Source: Longimonas halophila | GTDB taxonomy: Bacteria; Bacteroidota; Rhodothermia; Rhodothermales; Salinibacteraceae | Length of the DNA stretch: 64,000 bases | Reading direction: 5' to 3' | Assembly: GCF_002554705.1 (NCBI RefSeq) | Contig: NZ_PDEP01000012.1 | Location: 1-64,000 of the forward strand | Part shown: positions 54,873 to 64,000 of the stretch, piece by piece | Layout: each line of letters opens with the position of its first letter | Numbering within the stretch: the first letter of the stretch is position 1 | Program-made: the position numbers and the translations under genes | The notes under the pieces: model-generated | Told to the model about the DNA's origin: nothing | Seen by the model: the letters and a program-made list of their open reading frames with translations, nothing else | Databases searched by the model: none

Positions 54873-57800
54873 CTACGACTGGGCGGTCTTCACATCTACC
54901 GTTCCTGTTCCCGGTTCGGGCAGCCACGACCAGTTAGGAAGCTTACCGCGCACACGGGCCGCCGCCTGCTCAACGGTGATGTACGCCACGGGAATGAGCA
55001 CCAGCGTAATGAGCGTGGAGGCAAAGAGGCCACCAATCACGACGCGCGCCAGTGCCGCCTGAATGTCGCCCCCGGCCCCCAAGCCGAGTGCCAGCGGAAA
55101 GAGCCCGAGCATGGTGGTGAGCGCGGTCATCAGAATGGGGCGCAGGCGCAGGCGTCCGGCCTCCACCACCGCGTCGATCATCGACAGACCGCGCTCGCGC
55201 CGCATAATGTTGATGTAGTCGACCAGCACAATGGCGTTGTTCACCACAATCCCAATCAGCATAATCAGGCCCATGATGCTCTGGATGTTTACCGTGGTCC
55301 CCGTAAGAAACAGTGTGGGCACCACGCCAATGAGCGCCAGCGGCACCGACAGCATCACAATGAGCGGATCCAGAAAGCGCTCGAACTGCCCGGCCATCAC
55401 CATGTAGATGAGCACGAGCGCCATCAAGATCGAGATCAAGAAATCGCGCTGGGCCGCCTGCTGCTCGCGGTACTCGCCGCCAAAGGTGACAGAGAACTGC
55501 TCGGGCAGGTTCATCTGTGAAATGGCGGCCTGGGCGCTTCCGACCACTTCGTTGAGCGTGGCCCCTTCCTCAAAGGTGGCTTCCAGGTAAGTCACACGCT
55601 GTCCGCTAATGCGCCGGATCGTGCCGGGGCCGCGGCCCTCTTCAATCGTTACAAGTGAGGCGACCGGTATGGTGGCCCCATCAGGGGTGCGCACCGAAAT
55701 ATTGTCGAGGTCCTGCACCGTGAGGCGGTCCTCGGGGCGCAGGCGCACGCGGATGGGAAACTCATCGCCATCCACGCGGAACTGCCCGGCGAGGGCTCCG
55801 GCAAGGTTTACGCGCACCGCCTGGGCCACATCTTGCACGTTGAGCCCGACCTGTGCAATACGCGCGCGGTCGAACCGGATATTCTGCTCGGGACTGCCCC
55901 GGTCGTCGTCGTCGCGGTCTACGCTCGCGATGCCGGGCACGCCTTCGAGCCTGCGCTGCAGGTCGGCTGCCACCAGGCGCGCCTGGTCGAGGTCGTTGCC
56001 TCGCAGTTCAATTTCGAGCTCCTGCTCACCGCCGCCTCCGCTACTGAAGGCCCGGCGCAGCACCCAGAGCCCGGTGCGGGCCCGAACCCGCGTGTCAACT
56101 CCCGGAATCACCCCCTCGATTTCGTTGCGTAGCTGCGCAGCCAACTCCGACGGCTCAATGGAGCGCTCGCTTGCCGGCTTCATCGCAATGTCGATGCGGG
56201 CGCGCCCCCAGCGTATCTCGCTAATCACGAAGCGCGTGTCTTCTTCCGGGATGAGCGGCTCAACGACGGTCTCCAGTTCCTGCAAATAGGACTGCACCAC
56301 CGCTAAGTTCGTGCCCGAATCCATGCTCATGTCAATACGAATCTCATCGGCATCCGTCTGCGGAGCCAACTCCACCGGCAGGAGTGGCCACAGAGCAATA
56401 GCACCTGCCAGCAGCAGCGCAGTGGCGCCGAATACCGTCTTACGATACGCGACTACGGTGCGCAGGCGATCCTTGTACGCATCCTCAACTCGCGAAAACC
56501 ACTGCTGGAATCGCGACTGCGTGTTGGCCTCGGGATTGGCGCTGATGGTCAGAAAGCGGCTGGAGAGCATAGGCACCAGCGTGAGTGCCACGAAGAGCGA
56601 GCACACCAGCGAGAAGACCACCACCAGCGCCAGCGACTGAAAGAGCGAGGCGCTCGACGCCTGTGCAAAGACCAGCGGCAAGAAGATGACGGACGTGGTC
56701 AGGGTGGAGGCCACGATGGCGCCCCCCACCTCACGCGTCCCTACAGATGCCGCCTCGGGCAGGCTCTTGCCGTTCTCCTCCCGATGCCGCACAATGTTTT
56801 CGAGCACCACAATGGCGTTATCCACAATGAGGCCCACGCCCAGCGCCAGCCCCCCAAACGTCATAATGTTGAGCGTGAGTCCGCCAAAGTAGAGCAGCCC
56901 GAACGTGGCAATGACTGAGATCGGGATGGAGAGTGCAATGACGAACGTGGTAGAGCCATTGCGCAGGAATACGTACAGCACCAGAATGGCCAGCAGCGCG
57001 CCCCAGAGGAGCGACGTTTGCACGCTGCTGATGGAGGCCTGGATGAACGTGCTCTGATCGCTGACGACAGTCAGTTCCATGTCATCACGCTCCGCGTTAA
57101 CACGTTCCACCTCTGCGCGGATGCCGTCGGCCACGGCCACGGTGTTCGCATCGTTCATCTTCTGCAGGCGCATCTGGATGATGGGCATGCCGTCGAGCTC
57201 CGTCATCCGGAAGTTGTCCTCGTATCCGTCTTCGACCGTGGCGATGTCGGACACCCGAATGGGCGTTCCATCAGCGTACGCCACAACAGTATTGCCGATC
57301 TGCGCGATGTCGGTGTACTCGCCCAGCGCCCTCACATACATGTCTTTGAGCCCGTCTTTCACATTGCCGCCCCCCACGACCACGTTTTCAGCGGCAATAG
57401 CCTGGCGCACCTCATCGGCGGTGAGGTCGAGCGACTTGAGGCGGTCACGGTTCAGGTTGACACGGATCTCCCGGTTGACATTGCCGCTTAGCTCGATGGT
57501 GCCCACGCCGGGCACCTGCTCAAAGCGACTCGAAAGGTCACGGTCTAAGATGCGCGTGAGCGTCTCCAGGTCATGGCTCGACGCCACCGCAATGCTCACA
57601 ATCGACGTCTCGTTTGGGTCAAAACGCCAGATCCGGGGCGGCTCGATCTCCTCCGGCAGCGACTCGCGCACATCACCCATCGCGTCGCGCACATCGTTAA
57701 TTGCTACGTTCAGATCAGTACCTTGCGCGAACTCCAGGCTCACGCGGCTGCCGCCCTGATCAGACCACGAGGTGAGGCGCTCTACGCCCGCCACGCCCGA

Positions 57801-58016
57801 CATCGCATTCTCCATCGGGTCGGTCACGAGCAGTTCCATCTCTTCAGGCCCTACCTCGCCGTAGTCGGTCGCTACAATGAGCCGCGGATACTCGATCTTG
57901 GGAAGCAGGTCTACCGGCAGGAACCGAAAGCTCACGATGCCCAGCGTGATGATCACCAGAAAGAACATGCTGGTGGCCACGGGGCGCCGGATCGATACGT
58001 TGGTTAAAGAAGCCAT
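54873..58016 (-). CDS. RND efflux transporter (AcrB/HAE-type)
   Basis: 1047 residues, 12-helix inner-membrane proton-driven pump. It shows [19 protein letters not shown] at the start, the permease motifs [12 protein letters not shown] and [20 protein letters not shown], and [24 protein letters not shown]. The charged Asp pair in GLIVDNAI supports proton coupling. The length and pattern fit hydrophobe/amphiphile exporters better than metal pumps. It follows the adaptor gene (64 bases). Confidence 0.92.
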   Translation of the reverse strand: MASLTNVSIRRPVATSMFFLVIITLGIVSFRFLPVDLLPKIEYPRLIVATDYGEVGPEEMELLVTDPMENAMSGVAGVERLTSWSDQGGSRVSLEFAQGTDLNVAINDVRDAMGDVRESLPEEIEPPRIWRFDPNETSIVSIAVASSHDLETLTRILDRDLSSRFEQVPGVGTIELSGNVNREIRVNLNRDRLKSLDLTADEVRQAIAAENVVVGGGNVKDGLKDMYVRALGEYTDIAQIGNTVVAYADGTPIRVSDIATVEDGYEDNFRMTELDGMPIIQMRLQKMNDANTVAVADGIRAEVERVNAERDDMELTVVSDQSTFIQASISSVQTSLLWGALLAILVLYVFLRNGSTTFVIALSIPISVIATFGLLYFGGLTLNIMTFGGLALGVGLIVDNAIVVLENIVRHREENGKSLPEAASVGTREVGGAIVASTLTTSVIFLPLVFAQASSASLFQSLALVVVFSLVCSLFVALTLVPMLSSRFLTISANPEANTQSRFQQWFSRVEDAYKDRLRTVVAYRKTVFGATALLLAGAIALWPLLPVELAPQTDADEIRIDMSMDSGTNLAVVQSYLQELETVVEPLIPEEDTRFVISEIRWGRARIDIAMKPASERSIEPSELAAQLRNEIEGVIPGVDTRVRARTGLWVLRRAFSSGGGGEQELEIELRGNDLDQARLVAADLQRRLEGVPGIASVDRDDDDRGSPEQNIRFDRARIAQVGLNVQDVAQAVRVNLAGALAGQFRVDGDEFPIRVRLRPEDRLTVQDLDNISVRTPDGATIPVASLVTIEEGRGPGTIRRISGQRVTYLEATFEEGATLNEVVGSAQAAISQMNLPEQFSVTFGGEYREQQAAQRDFLISILMALVLIYMVMAGQFERFLDPLIVMLSVPLALIGVVPTLFLTGTTVNIQSIMGLIMLIGIVVNNAIVLVDYINIMRRERGLSMIDAVVEAGRLRLRPILMTALTTMLGLFPLALGLGAGGDIQAALARVVIGGLFASTLITLVLIPVAYITVEQAAARVRGKLPNWSWLPEPGTGTVDVKTAQS

Positions 58017-58080
58017 AAGGCAGAGTCGGTTGGATCAGCGGGAGAAGAGCACAGGTGCACGTAAGACGCATCTGAATCGG

Positions 58081-59517
58081 TTAGCCCGCTGGTGTGGTTG
58101 ATGAGGAACGCACCGTTCGCATGGAAGACGACGACGGCTGCTGTTCGTCGGTGGCCGAGTCGGTAGGTACGTCGTTCTCTCCGCTGAAGCGCTCGCGTGC
58201 CATGCGCTGCTGACGCTCCAGAAAGTCCTGCAACACGTCTTGGTCTTGCAGGCGCTGCAAACTCATAATGCGCTCCCAGTCCATAGCACGCACCCGCGCA
58301 TCCACATCGCCTCCGCGCTCCATGAGGAGCTCCTGGCCTACGGTTATGACCCATGTGCCCGAGTCAATGCCGCGCACGCCCGCCACCTCGCTGCCTTCTG
58401 CAATGACCTCTACCGCCTGAAACTGCATGGGCGTGGGCTCGGTGAGGGCCGGTCGGGCATCGCTCGAATCGCCCTGATCCGATGTCGTCTCAATCGACAT
58501 CTCTTCGCCCAGAGCCGACGCTACGAAGACGCCTGTTTCGCCAGTGCGCGGGTTGTCGTACAGCGCGCTGCGGGGGATGAGCGTAGCCTGCTCGCTCTCG
58601 CCGTAGAAAATGTCGACCTGAACAAACATGCCGGGTAGCAGACGCTGCTCGCTATTTTCGACATCAATCTCGGCGCGAGCGCTGTAGCTGTCTGAATCCA
58701 GAAAGGGAGAGATGCGGCTGACCTGCGCACGTACCGGATTGTTCTCATCGCCACCAGGCAGGATTTCGACGGTCTGGCCCGCGCGAATCTGGCTGTAGAT
58801 GCGATCGGAGATGGGCACCTGCACCCGCACCCGGCCCAGATCGGCCAGCGTGAATAGCGCAGCGCTCGTCTCTACGCGCTGCCCAACCTGCACGTTGCGC
58901 TCGCCCACGTACCCGCTGAACGGCGCCCGCACAACGGTCTCTTCGACCTCCGCCCGGCGCTCTTGGACGGTGGCTTCAGCCTGCGCCACCTGGCCCTCGG
59001 CCTGGTCCACGGCGGCCTCGGCAGACTCGACCTCCGCCTGCACGCCCTCCAGCGTCTGCGTGCTCTCAAACTCTTGCTCAACAAGGCGCTCTGTGCGGGC
59101 AAGCCGGGCCTCGGCTTCCGACAATGTGGCCCGCGCTGCACGCACGTCGGCCTGGGCCACGCGGAGCGATGCCTCGGCCTGGCGCAATCGGTCGCGGTAC
59201 GAGCGGTCATTGAGCTGCACCAGCGGCTCTCCCTCCTCAACATAGTCTCCACTCTCAGCGTACACATTGGTGACGCGCTCGCTGACTTCCGGGTACACTT
59301 GCACCTGATTGCGTGCCTGCACCGTCCCGCTCACACGCGCCTCCAGCGGCAGGCCGCCAAACTCGGACAGCACCGCCTCGACCGACGGCGGCTCACGGTC
59401 GCCCGCCATTCCGCCAGGGCGCTCTGCGTTTCCGCCACCTTCGCTGCTGCATCCAGCAGCCAGCAGCCCAAGCCCCAGCAGGTGTATCAGTGCAATGTAT
59501 TTCGCAATATATGTCAT
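58081..59517 (-). CDS. RND periplasmic adaptor (membrane fusion protein)
   Basis: 478 residues, predicted lipoprotein with GLLAAGCSS (Cys near residue 23). It has a barrel-sandwich hybrid start (GTVQARNQVQVYPEVSERV), a long coiled-coil of repeated EAxxxLARTE-type helices, VRAPFSGYVGERNVQVGQRV, and the beta-barrel VQVPISDRIYSQI. It couples the pump to an outer-membrane channel. The start at 59517 puts the signal first. No outer-membrane factor is in the window. Confidence 0.9.
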   Translation of the reverse strand: MTYIAKYIALIHLLGLGLLAAGCSSEGGGNAERPGGMAGDREPPSVEAVLSEFGGLPLEARVSGTVQARNQVQVYPEVSERVTNVYAESGDYVEEGEPLVQLNDRSYRDRLRQAEASLRVAQADVRAARATLSEAEARLARTERLVEQEFESTQTLEGVQAEVESAEAAVDQAEGQVAQAEATVQERRAEVEETVVRAPFSGYVGERNVQVGQRVETSAALFTLADLGRVRVQVPISDRIYSQIRAGQTVEILPGGDENNPVRAQVSRISPFLDSDSYSARAEIDVENSEQRLLPGMFVQVDIFYGESEQATLIPRSALYDNPRTGETGVFVASALGEEMSIETTSDQGDSSDARPALTEPTPMQFQAVEVIAEGSEVAGVRGIDSGTWVITVGQELLMERGGDVDARVRAMDWERIMSLQRLQDQDVLQDFLERQQRMARERFSGENDVPTDSATDEQQPSSSSMRTVRSSSTTPAG

Positions 59518-59974
59518 GGAAACGGATTGGGTTTGTCGATGAGCAGCGGTACCGTCTGCTGGCGCAACACCTGCGAGCACCACAGGTTAATGTGCGTCAG
59601 CGAGACCGGCAGGGCTGCTCGCGAAGTATGTATAGCGCCTGGCCTGTATGAAGTATGTATAGCGCCTGGCCTGTATAAGGACCTCTACCCGCTCGCCTTA
59701 GGCAAAGATTATAACGATGTTGGTGACAGACCAGCCGGTCGGAAACGTTGCATTTGCACGGACACTTTCGGCGTCAGCGTGTAGCGCAGACTGCCTGGCA
59801 TACTGCGGCGGCAGGCAGGATACTGTATGACGGGCCCTGCCCTCGGTTACGGACGCTGTTACCAACCTCGTATGCCGCGTAACGAACAGACCTGACGGTT
59901 GGAATATTGCATCGGCGTATCAAGTATGATACATTCCGATAGCCCATCGTATACGCTCGTGTTTTCGGAAGCTC
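59518..59974. promoter_or_regulatory. divergent control region between efflux operon and two-component genes
   Basis: 457 bases without a gene. A 27-bp tandem repeat (59623-59649, 59650-59676) starts GAAGTATGTATAGCGCC, and a 16-bp dyad GTATCAAGTATGATAC lies at 59917-59932. The heptamer AAGTATG appears in all three. These are candidate regulator sites between oppositely directed operons. Confidence 0.5.
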
Positions 59975-61156
59975 ATGTTTTCTATGTCTGCTCCGGTGCC
60001 ATCCACATATCGACAACGGTCTACCTGGATGGAGTTTGGCGTCATCATGGCCGTGTGGTTTGCATTCGCCTCGCTGGTCGTAGGCCGCCTGTTTATTGAT
60101 CCCGACCGCACCGCCCGACCGCCCATCACTGGGGTGTCGGACGTAACCTGGCGCATGTCGATCTACCTGCTGTGGGCCCTCTTTACGCCGTTTATCTTCT
60201 GGCTGTCGAGCCGTACCGGTCTGGGACCGGCCCGCTCGCCGGGGCGCATCGCCCTGCATCTACTTTCTGCTGTTAGCATTGCAACCATCATGGATGCCTA
60301 CAGCGACGTGGTGTACCGCCACGTCCTGAAGTCTCCAGAGGAACGCGAGGCACTGATGGATGTGGTCAGCGGTTCATTCTACGATGTGCTCCGTCTTGGC
60401 TTTCTTTGGGAGCTGATTATCTACGCCGCTATTCTGGCCGTGGGCTTTGCACGCGACTACTACCGCCGCTTTCAGGAACGCCAGATGCAGGCGGCTCGGC
60501 TGGAAGCCCAGCTCACGGAAGCCCGGTTGGATGCGCTGCGCATGCAGATCAACCCGCACTTTCTCTTCAACACGCTGCATGCCATTTCGAGCATGGTCGA
60601 GCGCGACCCCTCGGGCGTACGCAAGATGGTGGCTCGCCTTAGCGCTCTGCTTCGCCACACGCTCGACCACGATGGCGCTCAGGAGGTTGAACTTGCGCGT
60701 GAACTCGACGTGCTCGATGACTACCTCGCCATTATGCAAGTGCGCTTCGAGCACCGCCTCACCATCCGCAACGATATCGCCCCCGATGTGCGCGACGCCA
60801 TGGTGCCCGACATGATCTTGCAGCCGATCGTCGAAAACGCCATCAAGCACGGCGTCACGCAGCGCTCCAGTCCCGGCTGGGTCGAGATTACAGCGACCCA
60901 CACCGGCGACCAGCTTACGCTTGCCGTTGAAGATAACGGTCCCGGTGCGGCCCTCGACGATGAACTGCCCAAAGGCGTAGGGCTGAACAACGTGCGCTCA
61001 CGCCTCGACCAGATGTACGGCGACGCGGCCTCGCTCACGCTTACCACCGGACGCGAAGGCGGCGTGCGCGCCACGCTCACGCTTCCGTACCACACCCACT
61101 CTTCGTTCGATGACGAACCATTCCCCGCCGATCATGACGCAGTCGCTTATGCTTAA
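59975..61156 (+). CDS. LytS-type sensor histidine kinase
   Basis: 393 residues. About four membrane helices (20-40, 60-78, 90-107, 140-160) precede a cytoplasmic linker and the HisKA_3-unlike His_kinase domain with the phosphoacceptor His195 in QINPHFLFNT. The ATPase part has the N-box MILQPIVENAIKHG (near 280) and DNGPG. The LytTR response regulator overlaps its 3' end. Confidence 0.9.
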   Translation: MFSMSAPVPSTYRQRSTWMEFGVIMAVWFAFASLVVGRLFIDPDRTARPPITGVSDVTWRMSIYLLWALFTPFIFWLSSRTGLGPARSPGRIALHLLSAVSIATIMDAYSDVVYRHVLKSPEEREALMDVVSGSFYDVLRLGFLWELIIYAAILAVGFARDYYRRFQERQMQAARLEAQLTEARLDALRMQINPHFLFNTLHAISSMVERDPSGVRKMVARLSALLRHTLDHDGAQEVELARELDVLDDYLAIMQVRFEHRLTIRNDIAPDVRDAMVPDMILQPIVENAIKHGVTQRSSPGWVEITATHTGDQLTLAVEDNGPGAALDDELPKGVGLNNVRSRLDQMYGDAASLTLTTGREGGVRATLTLPYHTHSSFDDEPFPADHDAVAYA

Positions 61157-61931
61157 CGCTCTTGTTGTCGATGACGAACCGCCTGCCCAGCGCCGCCTGA
61201 CGGATCTGCTGGACGCTCGCGACGACATCAAACACGTCAATGTCTGCGATAACGGGCGCGACGCCATCAACGCCATTCGCTCCAACCAGCCCGATGTCGT
61301 CTTTCTGGATGTGCAGATGCCCGATTGCACCGGCATTGAGGTCGTCAACGAAGTGGGGGCCGAGAACATGCCCATCGTGATCTTTGTGACCGCGTACGAC
61401 CAACATGCCCTGAAAGCGTTCGAACTCGCCGCGCTCGACTATCTGCTGAAGCCCTTCGAAGACGAGCGCTTCCACGAGGCCCTCGACCGCGCGGCCCACC
61501 AGGTCGAAATGCGCTCGGCCGACCAGCTGGAGCATCAGCTGGAGCGGCTCCTCGACGTGGCCCGCCCTGATCTTGCCGAAAACGAAAACGAGTACCTGCA
61601 GCGCATCCCGGTACGCACGCGCAACGAGGTCCGCATCGTTACGGTCAACGACATCATGTACTGCGCCGCCGACGGCCCGTACGTGCGCCTGCACCTGCAC
61701 AACGAAGACACCTACCTCATCCGCGAGCGCATGAAGGTGCTCGAAGAACAGCTCGACCCGACTCAGTTCTGCCGCATCCACCGCTCCACTATTGTCAACC
61801 TCGACGACGTTGAGGCCGTGCTGCCCAACCACGACGACCGCTACATGGTGCGCCTGGCCTCGGGCAAGCGCCTACGCGTGAGCCGCAGCCGCCGCGACGC
61901 CTTTGAGGAACGCTTCGGCCTCACCACATAG
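61134..61931 (+). CDS. LytTR-family response regulator
   Basis: 265 residues. The receiver domain has ALVVDDEPPAQRRL (acidic pocket), phosphoacceptor Asp59 in VVFLDVQMPD and Lys in LKPFEDERF. A LytTR DNA-binding domain follows (about 160-260), with RNEVRIVTVNDIMYCAADGPYVRLHL and FCRIHRSTIVNLDDVEAV. It is translationally coupled to the kinase gene (23-base overlap); ATGs at 61110 and 61149 are also possible. It probably regulates the divergent efflux operon. Confidence 0.9.
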   Translation: MTQSLMLNALVVDDEPPAQRRLTDLLDARDDIKHVNVCDNGRDAINAIRSNQPDVVFLDVQMPDCTGIEVVNEVGAENMPIVIFVTAYDQHALKAFELAALDYLLKPFEDERFHEALDRAAHQVEMRSADQLEHQLERLLDVARPDLAENENEYLQRIPVRTRNEVRIVTVNDIMYCAADGPYVRLHLHNEDTYLIRERMKVLEEQLDPTQFCRIHRSTIVNLDDVEAVLPNHDDRYMVRLASGKRLRVSRSRRDAFEERFGLTT

Positions 61932-61982
61932 GCCCGTCTACGCCGTGTCCCGCTGCCCCAACTGCTCTGCTGTTGTCTTGCT

Positions 61983-62591
61983 ATGGTGGATACATACCGT
62001 ACGCTCGCTTCGCCCGGACGCGCCGAACTCAAGCGGAACGGCTCGCGATTTCTTGCCCAGGCACGCTCGGTCGATACGGCAGAAGCGGCCGAATCCTATA
62101 TCGATGCAGTGCGCACCGAGCGCCACCAGGCCACGCACCACTGCACCGCCTACCGCATCCACCCCAGTGGCGATGTCTTTCGCTACAACGACGACGGCGA
62201 ACCCACCGGCACCGCCGGCCCGCCCATCCTGCAACAGATCGACGGACGCGACCTCACCAACACGCTTGTTATCGTAACGCGCTACTACGGCGGCACCAAG
62301 CTGGGCACCGGCGGACTGGTACGCGCTTATGGGGATGCCGCTGCTGCCGCGCTCGATGCCGCATCAATCACAGAATCGGTGGTCCGTACTCCCGTCGCCG
62401 TCACGTTCAACTACAACGACACTGCCGCCGCTGAACAGGTGCTGCGCCAGTTCGACACCGCCCGCCTCGACGACGCCTACACCGACGTAACGCGCTGGGT
62501 CGTGGGACTGCGCCCCTCGCAGGTCGATGCTTTCGTGGATTCTATGACGAACGCCCTGGGCGGACGCGCCACCATTGAGCGCGATCCGTGA
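61983..62591 (+). CDS. YigZ/IMPACT-family protein
   Basis: 202 residues. The N-terminal UPF0029 domain has DVFRYNDDGEPTGTAGPPIL and NTLVIVTRYYGGTKLGTGGLVRAYG, the family signature; a short C-terminal domain follows. Eukaryotic IMPACT affects translational control; the bacterial role is unclear. Confidence 0.87.
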   Translation: MVDTYRTLASPGRAELKRNGSRFLAQARSVDTAEAAESYIDAVRTERHQATHHCTAYRIHPSGDVFRYNDDGEPTGTAGPPILQQIDGRDLTNTLVIVTRYYGGTKLGTGGLVRAYGDAAAAALDAASITESVVRTPVAVTFNYNDTAAAEQVLRQFDTARLDDAYTDVTRWVVGLRPSQVDAFVDSMTNALGGRATIERDP

Positions 62592-62616
62592 ATGGATAGA
62601 GAGGCCCACAGACTAA

Positions 62617-62745
62617 GAATCTGTTTGGGAGGCAGGCGAGAACGAACAGCACGGCGAAAATGGCACCCCCTGATTGCCGCAGTCCAGACAACCTGGCGAG
62701 CCCCTTCGTAAGGCTCTCCCAATCATATCAAACCGTCGGGCAAGA
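62617..62745 (+). mobile_element. MITE-like element, family C, decayed copy
   Basis: It starts GAATCTGTTTGGG after TAA (62614-62616) and keeps GGCGAGA...CGAAAATGG; its right end resembles CCCAATCATATCAAAC. It is shorter than the 161-bp copies and its right flank is unclear. Confidence 0.45.
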
Positions 62746-62874
62746 CCCCACACAACATCGGTAAGCTTCCCGGCACCCCAATGCGCTTGTTTATCGCTTG
62801 CACCGCACCCACCTATCTTGTAGGATGTAGAACAAACCGCTGACCGCCGACTCTCTCCCAATCAACGCACTGCT

Positions 62875-64000
<1,126 letters not shown>

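Noticed and set aside
62787-62820. Bacteroidota-type promoter before pckA
   Set aside because: TATCTTG is present but the upstream TTG partners are 13 or 24 bases away, not the expected spacing.

Overview
The window is about 60% GC, densely coded, and reads like a chromosome segment from the Rhodothermota/Bacteroidota, perhaps a Salinibacter-like halophile. This is inferred from acidic proteins, Ig-like and von Willebrand lipoproteins, a LytS/LytTR two-component pair, a DUF1015 protein, and amino-acid and PEP metabolism genes. No rRNA or other decisive marker is present, so the assignment is tentative.

Layout. 1-8.5 kb: a 5'-broken hydrolase/OsmC gene, penicillin-binding protein 1C (minus), a PPC/DUF296 protein, a small ribbon-helix-helix protein, and a thiamine operon thiO-thiS-thiG (minus) beside an FAD oxidoreductase (plus). 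8-13.4 kb (minus): a tightly coupled unit of glutamate dehydrogenase, an Ig-like lipoprotein, NAD(P)HX repair enzyme and a VanZ-like protein. 13.5-27 kb (mostly plus): an RNA methyltransferase, alanine dehydrogenase, a porin, a DCC protein (minus), tRNA-Asp, a ZIP transporter, aroB, tamB and rnr. 27-30 kb: a vWA lipoprotein bracketed by two 161-bp mobile repeats, a DUF1015 protein and initiator tRNA-Met. 31-37.5 kb (minus): nuoJ-K-L-M-N with a pterin dehydratase gene between nuoM and nuoN. 38-39.8 kb: an exopolyphosphatase.

40.1-51.5 kb: a complete type I-C CRISPR-Cas locus. The operon cas3-cas5-cas8c-cas7-cas4-cas1-cas2 is on the minus strand. Array 1 (minus, about 15 repeats) lies downstream of cas2 and array 2 (plus, 15 repeats) diverges from cas3. 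The two arrays share leaders with identical spacing. Their repeats differ by a compensatory change of two base pairs in the hairpin. Each array ends in a repeat remade into an intrinsic terminator. Three small non-autonomous mobile elements sit in or beside the arrays; one splits a repeat and one lies in the T-tract of a terminator. This locus is the most interesting part of the window.

51.6-64 kb: a propeller-like lipoprotein, an orphan regulatory cluster (RHH-like protein, stand-alone receiver domain, AraC regulator broken by an in-frame TGA), an RND efflux pump with its adaptor, a divergent LytS/LytTR two-component pair probably controlling it, a YigZ/IMPACT protein, and the start of PEP carboxykinase, which runs off the right edge.
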